A stretch of DNA of 64,000 nt from Syntrophobacter sp963666995 (GCA_963666995.1 OY762941.1:3968001-4032000), one strand, 5' to 3'; shown: positions 24,855 through 33,833, numbered from the stretch's first letter. Notes: generated from the sequence alone by a model not told the origin. Made by a program: numbers and translations.

Positions 24855-24882
24855 ATTATCTTAGGAACGCCTAACTTGTCAA
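24855..24882 (-). promoter_or_regulatory. Promoter with dyad operator facing feoA
   Basis: Reading the minus strand: TTGACA (24882-24877), 16 bp, GATAAT (24860-24855). The spacer contains the dyad TTAGG-AACG-CCTAA (24861-24874). The half-sites are like those used by DtxR-family metal regulators, but the spacing is shorter than the canonical box, so the binding protein is open. No Fur box was seen. It lies about 200 bp before the feoA start. Confidence 0.55.
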
Positions 24883-24963
24883 ATGTTTTTTTCACCACTT
24901 CGAAATTCTGTGGATCGCCCGATTGCAGAAACCGATAGATGCCTCGGAAGACATCGGGAAAAA

Positions 24964-24990
24964 TGGTTCGAATCCAGTCGTCCCGACCAA
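24964..24990 (+). other. Putative attachment site attR (duplicate tRNA-Pro 3' end)
   Basis: Exact 27 bp copy of tRNA-Pro positions from the T-arm to CCA plus one base. The rest of the tRNA is absent upstream, so this is a remnant and not a second gene. Confidence 0.8.
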
Positions 24991-25529
24991 GGAATCAAAT
25001 ACCTGGAACGGCAGCGTCATCCGAGTATTCTCGAACGAGCGTCAACAGTGTTCCGCCTTTCCCCTTGGTCATCATCCTTGTGCGATGAAATTCACTGTCA
25101 ACGATATGGATAGGGCTGCCTCCCTCCCTGTGGTCGTAGTTTGCCTCAACCCGGTCCCGGAAGGGAGTGGCCCTCCTCTTTTGAAAGTAGCGGTCCATGG
25201 GCGTTTTCCCCTTGCGCGCTCCATGAGCCCGGTGCCTTTTCATTCGGCCAATCCCCGAGTTCTTTCCTCCGTTTTCATACGTTTACGTTGTGCCTTGGCG
25301 TTTGTGCAATGTTAAATGCGCAGGTGTGACCCCATACAACCGTGTCGTTTTGTTACATTTTGATGTCATACCGGACAATATGCTTGCCAAAGCGCTTTTT
25401 TGCCTTATGAATACTCGAAAACGCTGGTCATAACGAGCCATATACGGGCATAGGGGCAGGAATGACAACTGCTGAACGCCATCGTACTTAAAGAGCAAAA
25501 AATCCCAAGATGCTAAAAGGGCAAATGCG
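24991..25529. other. AT-richer flank without a supported gene
   Basis: The reading frames on either strand here (for example 24995-25243 and 25283-25582, minus) lack ribosome sites and family resemblance. The sequence becomes visibly AT-richer from about 25.3 kb, continuing into the MntP-like gene. The stretch 24654-24963 before it holds only the feoA promoter. Confidence 0.5.
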
Positions 25530-26141
25530 ATGCAGCATCTTTTATATGCATTTCTCATTGCTTTAACGAACAATTTTGACAACGTCGGAGCGAGAATCGC
25601 CTATAGCATTCAGGGGATAAAAATAAGTACGCTCACCAACCTGTGGATTTCCGTAATTACCTTTGTCATTTCTTTTCTTGCGGCCTATTCAGGTACGATG
25701 ATATCCGGGTCTATGGGAAAGCGATTGTCTTCCCTGATAGCCATGGTATTTCTGGTCGCTATTGGCTCCTGGATGATACTGGAACCATACCTGAAAGCCA
25801 GGCGCCGTGAAAATCCCTCCCGGGAGAATTCAAAGAGTATCCGCGGTATCTTGTTGAATCCGGAAAATGCGGACATGGATAATTCGAAGCATATTGACTT
25901 TAAGGAGGCAACTTTCCTTGGAATTGCACTATCGATAAACAATGTAGGAGGAGGTTTGAGCGCCGGGATGATCGGCCTGAACTCATTGCTCGTAGGGTTT
26001 CTATCCGCCGTGCTGAGTTTTGTTGCCCTTTGGGCGGGAAACCATGTTGCCGAATTCTTCATAAAGCGGAATATATCCAAAAAAGCGGCAATCGCAGGGG
26101 GCATTTTGCTGATTGCGATTGGCATAGAGCAGATTCTGTAG
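25530..26141 (+). CDS. MntP/YtaF-family membrane protein (putative cation efflux)
   Basis: 203 aa with six hydrophobic segments in two halves, the layout of the MntP (manganese efflux) / YtaF (sporulation-associated) family. Each half opens with the family signature in modified form: NNFDNVGARIAYSIQGIKI and SINNVGGGLSAGMIGLNS. The second half has Asn where many members have Asp. Codon use is more AT-rich than in the neighbours, suggesting transfer. The start ATG at 25530 has only a weak ribosome site (AAAGGG). It lies just outside the putative island. Substrate is not determinable. Confidence 0.78.
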   Translation: MQHLLYAFLIALTNNFDNVGARIAYSIQGIKISTLTNLWISVITFVISFLAAYSGTMISGSMGKRLSSLIAMVFLVAIGSWMILEPYLKARRRENPSRENSKSIRGILLNPENADMDNSKHIDFKEATFLGIALSINNVGGGLSAGMIGLNSLLVGFLSAVLSFVALWAGNHVAEFFIKRNISKKAAIAGGILLIAIGIEQIL

Positions 26142-26301
26142 TTGAAGTTCTGTGCGCAAAACGGCCAAAAGTTCGTGAAGGTGAGTCTCGAAGGCAATCA
26201 AAATTGGACCAACGGGTGAACGAACAACGGGCTCTCCGCCCACCCGTGATTCAGTCCCGAGAAGGCTGGTGCCTGCATGCGGGCGTGTCGGTCCCGTTCA
26301 T

Positions 26302-26949
26302 TCAATTGCCTTCGGGGGCTGAGTCCGCTCCCGGTTGTTGCCATTTTGCGAGCAACTCCCAAAGGGATTTGTCCTCGACCAACGATTGGACCGACTCCTG
26401 CAAGGCCGTTTTGAGGACGGAGATTGACTCACCGGCTTTATCGGTCAAGGCATCCGATGCCTTGTACCGGTCTATTGAAGTGACCCAGACGATCTGTCCG
26501 CTCCGGTCCCTGACCGCGACGTCATACCTGACATTGGCTTTGGAGTATTTGAATTTCCAACCCTTTGTGTACTCGTCGACCCAAAAATTCTCCACGACTC
26601 CTTCCAACGTATAGTCGGCCTCGGAAGGGTCCGCCAGAGTCAACCCGGCGCCCTCCAGCCCCTTTCTGACCGCGTTGGTCACCACTTCGTTTGCAGGTTC
26701 GGCAGAGATTATCGGCGTCGACTTGTGAAAAACGCCGGTTTTCGCATCCCCGACCTGCTCGGGGGGCTGCCCGGTGTTCAAATCAAAGGTGGAAACCGCA
26801 ATTTTGACAGGCAGATTCAGGCTGACGGGGGGCTGGAATGCATACTCCTCCGGAGACATTGACTGGACTTTCGCGGTATTCGTGCAGGCGGCGGCAAGCG
26901 CCGCAAAAATCAAGAGGACCAGGGAGCAGATCTTCGCTGAACCGAACAT
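26302..26949 (-). CDS. Putative outer-membrane lipoprotein (YajG-like)
   Basis: 215 aa. A lipoprotein signal peptide ends in ALAAAC, with cysteine 22 as the likely acylation site. The ATG at 26949 has GGAGG upstream. The rest is soluble and mixed alpha/beta, with VKIAVSTFDLN, ADYTLEGVVENFWVDE and a C-terminal helical end. The overall pattern recalls YajG-type or ABC-auxiliary lipoproteins, but no signature residue decides it. It is flanked by a convergent MntP-like gene and, 270 bp upstream, by the CysQ-like gene. That gap (26950-27219) shows nothing recognisable. Confidence 0.65.
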   Translation of the reverse strand: MFGSAKICSLVLLIFAALAAACTNTAKVQSMSPEEYAFQPPVSLNLPVKIAVSTFDLNTGQPPEQVGDAKTGVFHKSTPIISAEPANEVVTNAVRKGLEGAGLTLADPSEADYTLEGVVENFWVDEYTKGWKFKYSKANVRYDVAVRDRSGQIVWVTSIDRYKASDALTDKAGESISVLKTALQESVQSLVEDKSLWELLAKWQQPGADSAPEGN

Positions 26950-27219
26950 CTCGACCTCCAACTTGAAGGGTTATATCGACTTGGGTTGCTCCTCACTTTT
27001 GTAACAGATTTCCGGGAATGTCTTCCGGATCGCCGGTGTTCCAATCCAACAGAGAGAAAACACCCGAACGCGTTCGCGGGTCGCTCGCTCATCCAGAATA
27101 CCACTTTCGGCGGAGGACGGAATTGTCCTTGCCTCGATTGCGGCCGCGGCCGTCATCGGTCGACCATGGCCGGGCGGCTCGATCGCACACCCTGGCGCAG
27201 CGCCGCCCGGCGGGCGGTA

Positions 27220-28026
27220 TCAGGGGGGTGGGAGCGTCGAAAGCCGTGCAAGGATACCCGATTCTTCGAGCCATCCGATGCTCGGAGCTGCGAGGAACGG
27301 TCCGTTCAGCAGGCTTTCCTTGTTATAGAGGCAGGGCTGTCCCCGAAAATCCACGACGACCCCGCCGGCTGCCGTCAACACACCCTGGCCGGCGGCCGTA
27401 TCCCATTCCCACGTCGGGCCGAAACGGGGATAAAAGTCGGCTTCCCCCGCTGCGACGGCACAAAACTTCAGGGAACTGCCCCTCGATACGATTTCATGAG
27501 AAGGCATGAGGTCGAGTATCTTTTCAAGGCCGGGAGCCGGGTGAGACCGGCTTTCCACGATCCTGAGCGTTTCGGGGGGGACTGCGTTGACCTTCAGGCT
27601 CCGTCTGGTTCCATTCTCGATTTCCCAGCACCCCAGGCGGACATCCCCCACGTAGAGCCGCTTCAGGACAGGCAGATAGACCACTCCCACCACCGGCGTG
27701 TGTCCCTCGATGAGAGCGATGTTCACCGTGAATTCACCCCTCCTCTTCACGAATTCCTTCGTCCCGTCCAGCGGGTCGACCAGCCAGAAACGTTTCCAAT
27801 CCCTGCGGTCGGAGTACGGGGTCGCTTTGCCCTCCTCCGAAAGGAAAGGAATCTCCGGATATTTCGAAAGAAGCGCATCGCCGATGATCATGTGGGATCG
27901 GCAGTCGGCAAGGGTAAGGGGAGAATCGTCTTCCTTCCGTTCCACTTCGAAGTCGGTTTCGTACACTTCCATGACGGCCTCACCTGCGGCGACCGCCACC
28001 CTGGACAAAAAGTCGAGGTCGATCAA
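27220..28026 (-). CDS. cysQ: 3'(2'),5'-bisphosphate nucleotidase CysQ
   Basis: Hydrolyses 3'-phosphoadenosine 5'-phosphate (PAP) to AMP, preventing PAP build-up during sulfate assimilation and sulfation. The inositol monophosphatase-fold metal sites are visible: the acidic FLSEEGKATP, DPLDGTKEF and WEWDTAAG motifs. Length is 268 aa from a TTG at 28026, preferred because AAGGAG lies 6 bases upstream and the size then matches the family. An ATG at 28113 would add a non-conserved N terminus. It is 125 bp behind the methyltransferase gene on the same strand. Confidence 0.9.
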   Translation of the reverse strand: MIDLDFLSRVAVAAGEAVMEVYETDFEVERKEDDSPLTLADCRSHMIIGDALLSKYPEIPFLSEEGKATPYSDRRDWKRFWLVDPLDGTKEFVKRRGEFTVNIALIEGHTPVVGVVYLPVLKRLYVGDVRLGCWEIENGTRRSLKVNAVPPETLRIVESRSHPAPGLEKILDLMPSHEIVSRGSSLKFCAVAAGEADFYPRFGPTWEWDTAAGQGVLTAAGGVVVDFRGQPCLYNKESLLNGPFLAAPSIGWLEESGILARLSTLPPP

Positions 28027-28151
28027 TGGACTCTCCTTGGTCAGTGAGTTCAACGGAGCTGCGGCGCCATTCCCGGCCGGCGTGCAGTCCGCGGAAAATC
28101 CGGCGAACTCCATGGGGGCGATCCCGCATCAGGAGTCCGCCTTTGGGTTTT

Positions 28152-29090
28152 CTACCGCGAAGCCTTTACCCAGCAGCTTCGAATCAGTTCAAAATGATTG
28201 CTGTGGTTCCTGATCTTCCACCAGACGCTTCCGTGCCCGTCGATGGTCCATGGCCAACGAAGTCCGCCCCGTATTCCCTGCAGAATCGATTCCACATTGT
28301 CGAGCCCTCTTCCGGCGAATTCCCCTTCCGGAAGGCCACCCAGCCAGTCTGCCGGAACGGCGGCCTCATCGGACCATGAAAAGGGGTCCGAGAAAAGCAA
28401 TTGTGCGGAAGTCCTGCGGGAAACCCGGTTTATCTCGATGAGATGTGCCAGAGGCTTCGGAAGCTTGTCGACAAGGTTGAGGGACGCAAGGGTGGAAAAA
28501 GTACCGGACCGGAAGGGGAGGGCCTGGGCGTCGGCAACGATGAATTCGACCCCGTCCCGATTCCATGCGTTCGGAACTTCGAACGAGCGGCTCGTGTGAA
28601 GCCGTCCCTCCAGAACGACTTCAAAGTCCATGCGCCCGGCTGTCAGCAGGTCCCTCGCGGCGCGGATGAAGCGCTTCGAATTGTCTATGCCGATGACAGG
28701 CCGACCCGTTCGGCCCAATTCGAAGGTAAAGCGGCCGACCGCACAGCCCGCGTCGAGAGCGGGCCCGGGGGACGGCCCGATGAGCGAAGACCATTCGGAA
28801 TAGGCGGTGCCGGCGTCCGGGTCGCCGAAAACATCCGCGTAGTGGCTCCACAGGTACGATGATAAAAGCTCCGGGGATTCATACCTGCCGGGCGGGTTCT
28901 CGCCGATCTCGGAAGGGACCCCAAGTTCCGCCGTGCCTTCCCGAATGGGATAATCCGCCCCGCAGGCCGGGCAGTGAAAACGGCCGCGGATGACCTCATC
29001 CCCGACGGATTCTTCGACCGACAGGGCCAATCCGGTTTCGTCGGGAAGACAGGACGGGCAGATGACATACTCGGCAATGAATGGTTTCAT
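28152..29090 (-). CDS. SAM-dependent methyltransferase with N-terminal zinc ribbon
   Basis: 312 aa. An N-terminal Trm112-like segment has CPSC (residues 12-15) and CPAC about 30 residues later, a likely zinc ribbon. A class I methyltransferase domain follows with the SAM-binding GPALDAGCAVGRFTFELG and VIGIDNSKRFI motifs. The start at 29090 is the first methionine directly before the zinc ribbon; upstream frames look non-coding. Similar two-part proteins are annotated as generic methyltransferases, and the substrate is unknown. cysQ lies downstream on the same strand. Confidence 0.8.
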   Translation of the reverse strand: MKPFIAEYVICPSCLPDETGLALSVEESVGDEVIRGRFHCPACGADYPIREGTAELGVPSEIGENPPGRYESPELLSSYLWSHYADVFGDPDAGTAYSEWSSLIGPSPGPALDAGCAVGRFTFELGRTGRPVIGIDNSKRFIRAARDLLTAGRMDFEVVLEGRLHTSRSFEVPNAWNRDGVEFIVADAQALPFRSGTFSTLASLNLVDKLPKPLAHLIEINRVSRRTSAQLLFSDPFSWSDEAAVPADWLGGLPEGEFAGRGLDNVESILQGIRGGLRWPWTIDGHGSVWWKIRNHSNHFELIRSCWVKASR

Positions 29091-29432
29091 CCGTGGATGT
29101 CCGGGGTTGATCGTCTTTGATGCATGGTTGACAGGCTCCCGCGGCGTCCGGCAGGCAATCCGGTTTGACAATGGGCCGGGCGGCCGGGGACACAAACCCC
29201 TGCGGACTATCGCCTGCAGAGATCCGCGTTGTGGAATCTTCCCATGGCAATGCAGCGAATGTAAAGAGATTTTCAATCGATGCCGGCGGGTCCGTGCCCG
29301 TTTGCCTGCACTGCGTCTTTTGAGCCGGCAGGATCGCCCGGCCGGCTTCCCGGTTCGGATACGACGCTGACCTCGGTATTCACAAAATGCCGGCCGGGTC
29401 CTTTCGAGGGCACTGTGTGGAGTTCAATACGG

Positions 29433-29461
29433 TTGACAATTCTCCAGGAATGTCGTTTATA
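29433..29461 (+). promoter_or_regulatory. Sigma-70 promoter for yajC-secDF
   Basis: TTGACA at 29433-29438, 17 bp spacer, TTTATA at 29456-29461, about 120 bp before yajC. The rest of 29091-29582 holds no gene that I can support. Confidence 0.65.
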
Positions 29462-29582
29462 GTACTGTTTTGTTTGCGGGGCACAGTGCCCGCTATAGTG
29501 CGGCGGACAGCTCCGGCTTATATTCTAAGTGAGTGAGTCAACCGATTGTTTCTTGGGATAAAATACTCTTCTGGAGGAATAG

Positions 29583-29930
29583 ATGGATTGGGTCAGTGTT
29601 GCACATGCAATGGGGACAACGGGTCAGGGAGGAGCGGGCCAACAGGGGGCTGCCGGTAACTTTTATGCGTTCGCGCCGCTTATCGTCATGGTTGCGATTT
29701 TTTATTTTCTCCTCATCAGACCCCAGCAGAAGAAGCAAAAGGAACACAGGAGCATGCTCGCCGCCCTGCAAAAAGGAGACAGAGTTCTCACGCAGGGTGG
29801 GATTCAGGGAACGGTCACGGGCATTACCGACACCATCGTGACGGTGGAGATCGCCGAAAAAGTGCGTATCAAAGTTCAGAGAGGCTACATCGCCGCCGTG
29901 CTTGCGAAGGGGACCGAAACCGCCGAGTAA
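29583..29930 (+). CDS. yajC: Preprotein translocase subunit YajC
   Basis: 115 aa inner-membrane protein of the SecDF-YajC accessory complex. One transmembrane segment (FAPLIVMVAIFYFLLIRPQQ) ends in the family-typical RPQQKK motif. A small soluble domain follows with GDRVLTQGGIQGTVTGI and VRIKVQRGYIAAVL. It has an N-terminal Gly/Gln-rich stretch. GAGGA lies before the ATG. secD and secF follow, separated by a possible terminator. Confidence 0.95.
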   Translation: MDWVSVAHAMGTTGQGGAGQQGAAGNFYAFAPLIVMVAIFYFLLIRPQQKKQKEHRSMLAALQKGDRVLTQGGIQGTVTGITDTIVTVEIAEKVRIKVQRGYIAAVLAKGTETAE

Positions 29931-29961
29931 CCCCCGGTGGTGTTCGATAGCTTGTTTAAAT

Positions 29962-29990
29962 GGGCACCAAGTCTCATGATGGTGCCCTTT
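29962..29990 (+). terminator. Possible attenuator or terminator between yajC and secD
   Basis: Stem GGGCACCA (29962-29969) with TGGTGCCC (29980-29987), followed by only TTT. It may reduce read-through into secD and does not look like a full terminator. Confidence 0.5.
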
Positions 29991-30119
29991 CCCGTCTGAC
30001 CGAAGGGGCGGTGAACCTGCCGGAGGGAGAAACACGCTCTTCTCCTCACACATGTCTGCGCCAGGAACAGGGGAGATGAATGGCTTCACCGGAATAGTTT
30101 GAAACGAGTGTCGGGAGGA

Positions 30120-31727
30120 ATGAACTTGAAAAATCTTACATGGCGTGCACTTCTGGTCGGAGTCGTTCTGCTTGCCGGGATTATTCTCCTGGTTCCAACT
30201 TTCACCCCTTCCTTGCCGCCGGGCTGGACCAAGGTCCTGCCGAAAGAGAAGATTCATCTTGGACTGGACCTCCAGGGCGGCATGCACCTTGTCCTCGAAG
30301 TCGAGGCGGACCAGGCCGTGGGGAATACCGCAGAACGTCTCAGTGAAGACCTCAAAGAGACCTTTCGAAACGAAAAGATCGCGTTCAGCAAAATCGAGAA
30401 GGTGGGGAACTGGGATATCGAAATCATGCTTCCCGGGACCGATCAGCAGAACGAGATCAGACCTGCCGTGGAAAAGAATTTCCCGACGCTCAAATGGGTG
30501 AGCGGGGAGACGCGCCCCGACGGCAGCATGAGAATATTGCTTAGTCTTGACGACAAGGAAGTCGACCGGATCCGGAAACTGGCAATCGCGCAGGGGCTGG
30601 AAACCATCCGAAACCGGGTCGATCAATTCGGGGTAAGCGAACCGGATATCCGGCCGGAAGGGGAAGACCGCATTCTGGTGCAACTCCCGGGCATACAGGA
30701 TCCTCAGCGGGCCGTGGACCTCATCGGGAAGACGGCACTGCTTGAATTCAAACTGGTGGCCGAAGGAGTGAGCCCCCAGGACGTCAAGGAGGGGAAAGCA
30801 CCTCCGGGCGATAAAGTGTATCAGATGAAGCAGACCGACCGGACAACCCGTCAGAAGTCCGATTCCCAGATCGTCCTTCAGGACCGGACGCTCATGACCG
30901 GTGAATATATAACGAACGCCCAGGTCGCCATCGAGCATCAGTTCAATAATCCGTATGTTTCCCTCGAGTTCGACTCACAGGGCTCCCGTCTCTTCGAGCG
31001 GATTTCAGAAGCCAACGTGAAGAAGCGTCTGGCGATCGTTCTCGACGGCGTCGTGTATTCGGCTCCCGTTATCCAGGAAAAAATAAGCGGCGGAAAAGCG
31101 TCCATCACGGGTTCCTTCTCGATGGACGAGGCCCGGGATCTCGCGATCGTTCTGAGGGCCGGCGCGCTTCCCGCCCCCGTCAAGATCCTGGAACAGCGGA
31201 CGGTCGGGCCCGCCCTCGGACTCGACTCCATCCATAAGGGAGTCATTGCGTCGCTGGTGGGTGGTTTGGGCATCATCGTGTTCATGATCGTCTATTACAG
31301 CTTTTCAGGATTCATAGCCGATCTGGCCCTCATCATGAACGTTGTCCTGGTCCTGGCCGGTATGGCTCTTTTCGGCTTTACCCTGACGCTTCCGGGTATC
31401 GCCGGTATCGCACTGACCATTGGAATTGCCGTCGATGCGAATGTGCTCATCTACGAACGAATACGGGAAGAGATGAGGCTGGGGAAGACGCCCCGGGCAG
31501 CAGTGGAAACGGGCTATGAGAGGGCCACCATCACGATCCTCGATGCCAATGTCACCAGCCTCATTGCAGCCCTGGTGTTGTGGGAATTCGGCACCGGTCC
31601 CGTCAAGGGATTTGCTGTTACATTGACCGTAGGCCTCGCAGCCAACATGTTCACGGCCATTTTCGTAACTCGCGTCGTTTTCGACTACCTCCTGATGGAA
31701 CGGCGGGTCAAAACACTGAGCATCTAG
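30120..31727 (+). CDS. secD: Protein translocase subunit SecD
   Basis: Inner-membrane RND-like subunit that uses the proton gradient to complete protein export with SecF. The N-terminal helix is followed by the periplasmic P1 domain beginning LGLDLQGGMHLVLEV. The C-terminal membrane half contains PGIAGIALTIGIAVDANVLI, with the conserved D, then YERIREE. Length 535 aa is normal. The start is ambiguous: GGGAGG sits only 2 bases before ATG 30120, and a TTG at 30126 would have better spacing. secF starts 32 bp downstream. Confidence 0.96.
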   Translation: MNLKNLTWRALLVGVVLLAGIILLVPTFTPSLPPGWTKVLPKEKIHLGLDLQGGMHLVLEVEADQAVGNTAERLSEDLKETFRNEKIAFSKIEKVGNWDIEIMLPGTDQQNEIRPAVEKNFPTLKWVSGETRPDGSMRILLSLDDKEVDRIRKLAIAQGLETIRNRVDQFGVSEPDIRPEGEDRILVQLPGIQDPQRAVDLIGKTALLEFKLVAEGVSPQDVKEGKAPPGDKVYQMKQTDRTTRQKSDSQIVLQDRTLMTGEYITNAQVAIEHQFNNPYVSLEFDSQGSRLFERISEANVKKRLAIVLDGVVYSAPVIQEKISGGKASITGSFSMDEARDLAIVLRAGALPAPVKILEQRTVGPALGLDSIHKGVIASLVGGLGIIVFMIVYYSFSGFIADLALIMNVVLVLAGMALFGFTLTLPGIAGIALTIGIAVDANVLIYERIREEMRLGKTPRAAVETGYERATITILDANVTSLIAALVLWEFGTGPVKGFAVTLTVGLAANMFTAIFVTRVVFDYLLMERRVKTLSI

Positions 31728-31759
31728 ACTGTCACAGTCATCAAAAGGGGTAAGCGGCA

Positions 31760-32818
31760 ATGGAACTGATCAAACCCAATGTCAATGTCAACTTTGTGGG
31801 AATGCGCTACAAGGCTTTTCTTCTGTCGGGGTTCATCATCCTTCTTGGTATGGCCGTGTTCTTCTGGCGGGGCGGCCTCAATATGGGTGTTGACTTCTCC
31901 GGCGGGACCCTGATCCAGATCAAATTCAACAAGCCGACGACTCCCGATGATATTCGAAACGCACTGAAGGGAGTGGCCACGCAAAGCGCGATTCAGCAGA
32001 TCGGCGCAAGCGGGGACAATGAGTTTCTGGTCCGGACGGATACGATCACCTCAGAGCTGCAGGCCCTTTCGCAGACGGTCGAGCAGGACCTTGCAAAAGT
32101 ATACGGGGAAGGTCAGGCAAGCGTCCGCCGCGTGGAAATGGTGGGGCCCAAGGTCGGCCAGGATTTGCGGCAAAAGGCACTCAAGGCGATTTATTACGCC
32201 CTGCTTTTCATCGCCATCTACATTTCGGGGCGTTTTGAATTCAAATGGGCCACGAGCGCGATCATGGGTGGAGTTCTGCTGATCGGGATCTATCTGCTGG
32301 AAGCCCTCGGCCTCAACCTTGTTTATCTGATCACGGCAGCCCTGGTGATAACGCTCGCCCTTTGCTGGTTCTTGAAGTTGCCTTACGCCTTGGGGGCCGT
32401 GCTTTCACTCGTCCATGACATCCTGATCACGATCGGGGTTTTTGCCATCGTGAACAAGGAATTTACTCTGGAAGTGTTTGCCGCTCTGCTCACACTTTCC
32501 GGGTATTCGCTAAACGACACGATTATCGTGTACGACCGGATACGCGAGAACCGCAACAAGGACAAGAAACAGAAGTTCTCGGACATGGTCAACATGGCCA
32601 TCAACCAGACCCTGAGCCGCACCATCCTGACGTCGGGAACCGTGTTCTTCGTGCTCCTGTGTCTGTTCTTTCTCGGCGGGACGGTCATCCACGATTTCAG
32701 TTTCGCCATGCTGATCGGGGTCATCACGGGTACGTATTCCTCGATCTTCGTTGCGAGCCCGATATTGATCTTCTATGATGAATTGACGAAGACGAAGCGA
32801 AAACCGAAACGCGCCTGA
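31760..32818 (+). CDS. secF: Protein translocase subunit SecF
   Basis: Partner of SecD in the export motor. The 352 aa protein starts with one membrane helix followed by GVDFSGGTLIQI, the SecF signature. The distal membrane domain contains SGYSLNDTIIVYDRIREN, with the conserved D. The C-terminal tail is basic. GGGGT lies before the ATG at 31760. It is the last gene of the yajC-secD-secF unit and converges with the universal stress gene two bases later. Confidence 0.96.
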   Translation: MELIKPNVNVNFVGMRYKAFLLSGFIILLGMAVFFWRGGLNMGVDFSGGTLIQIKFNKPTTPDDIRNALKGVATQSAIQQIGASGDNEFLVRTDTITSELQALSQTVEQDLAKVYGEGQASVRRVEMVGPKVGQDLRQKALKAIYYALLFIAIYISGRFEFKWATSAIMGGVLLIGIYLLEALGLNLVYLITAALVITLALCWFLKLPYALGAVLSLVHDILITIGVFAIVNKEFTLEVFAALLTLSGYSLNDTIIVYDRIRENRNKDKKQKFSDMVNMAINQTLSRTILTSGTVFFVLLCLFFLGGTVIHDFSFAMLIGVITGTYSSIFVASPILIFYDELTKTKRKPKRA

Positions 32819-32820
32819 AC

Positions 32821-33759
32821 TCACTGGTTGACCCAGACGGCCATGTCCTTGAAATCGAGCAGGATCCTCTTTGTGACGGAGTTTTTCAGGAAACTCCATA
32901 CTCCGCCCGGTTCGGAGTGGCCGAGGGCCACGATGCCGATTTTCTGTTCCCGGCAGTAGGAAAGAATCTCATGAGCGGGATTTCCTCTGCCGGGCACGAG
33001 AGTGACCTGAATACGCTTCCGATCGATCCCCGCCTCCCGCACAATATCACATGCCTTGACAAGAAAAGGCCGAATGACCCGCCCCGATTCGGTTTTCATC
33101 CACCATCCAAGCTCCGTCTCGAACGAGTCGGCCGGAACGGTGACGGTTTCCGAAATGGACTTCGCCACATGCAGGATGACGATTTGAGTGGCCGTATCCT
33201 CGAGCATGAACGCTGCGTGATCGGCAATTCTCAGTGAAACATCCTCGTTCAGAATGCAGATGGCCGCCCGGGCGGGATTGATCTCTCCGTCGACAAACCA
33301 GATCGGACTCACTATACAGTGACGCAGCAGGGCTGTGGTCGGGTCTCCCTTGAGGAACCCCTCGAGCCCGCTGCTGACCGTTTTCTGCACCAGGACGGCG
33401 TCCACCTTTTTCACGTCCGCCAGCAGACAGGCCTGGTAAGCCACATTCATCTGCCTTTCCTGAGAAAAATCCTGGATGAGATGCTCCGGAAAACCCGCTC
33501 GGCCGAGCGCTCGCCTCGCACGCTCGAAGACGGTTTGAGAATTGCGCTCCCTCGTCGCGAGGAACCTTTTCTTCTTTTCGATGAGTGATGGAGGACCTCC
33601 CTCTTCCGCATAGATGGGGGGCAGGGGAGGCATAAAATAACACAGGATCATGCTTACCTCCCCCAAATCGGGGTACAGGCGGTGAATGAATCCGATCGGA
33701 TTCAAGGACTTGTCGGAACCGTCGATGGGGAGAAGCAGACATTTTTGCATTGTTCTCAT
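32821..33759 (-). CDS. Tandem universal stress protein (UspA domains)
   Basis: 312 aa cytoplasmic protein with two UspA-like halves. The first begins CLLLPIDGSDKSLNPIGF, and the second spans about residues 165-312 from AAICILNEDVSLRIADHA. The C-terminal half carries LVPGRGNPAHEIL and ALGHSEPGGVWSFLKNSVTK, close to the ATP-binding G-x2-G-x9-G-S/T pattern. The first half lacks it. Start 33759; an ATG three codons later is possible. It stands alone, convergent with secF. The role is stress-related by family only. Confidence 0.82.
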   Translation of the reverse strand: MRTMQKCLLLPIDGSDKSLNPIGFIHRLYPDLGEVSMILCYFMPPLPPIYAEEGGPPSLIEKKKRFLATRERNSQTVFERARRALGRAGFPEHLIQDFSQERQMNVAYQACLLADVKKVDAVLVQKTVSSGLEGFLKGDPTTALLRHCIVSPIWFVDGEINPARAAICILNEDVSLRIADHAAFMLEDTATQIVILHVAKSISETVTVPADSFETELGWWMKTESGRVIRPFLVKACDIVREAGIDRKRIQVTLVPGRGNPAHEILSYCREQKIGIVALGHSEPGGVWSFLKNSVTKRILLDFKDMAVWVNQ

Positions 33760-33833
33760 AAGGGCCTCTTCGTGGACACGGAATCGAAGTTCGACTAGAA
33801 ATCTAAGGCATTGACGGGGAAAAGATCAAGTGG

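Larger units (their letters stand above)
19053..24990. mobile_element. Putative tRNA-Pro-integrated island carrying a Feo gene set
   Basis: The interval is bounded by exact 27 bp direct repeats of the tRNA-Pro 3' end, one inside the intact tRNA and one 5.9 kb away without the rest of the tRNA. All nine genes inside lie on the minus strand and centre on ferrous iron uptake (feoA, feoB, a FeoB-associated Cys-rich protein, an outer-membrane protein, and small unknowns). I find no integrase, excisionase or relaxase, so it is either a decayed element or one mobilised in trans. The island status rests on the repeats; gene calls are given separately. Confidence 0.65.

Noticed and set aside
24964..24990. 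Second tRNA gene
   Set aside because: Only the T-arm and acceptor 3' half match. No D-arm or anticodon arm precedes it.
24995..25582. Small minus-strand frames (24995-25243, 25283-25582)
   Set aside because: No ribosome sites, no recognisable family, and the second overlaps the start of the MntP-like gene.
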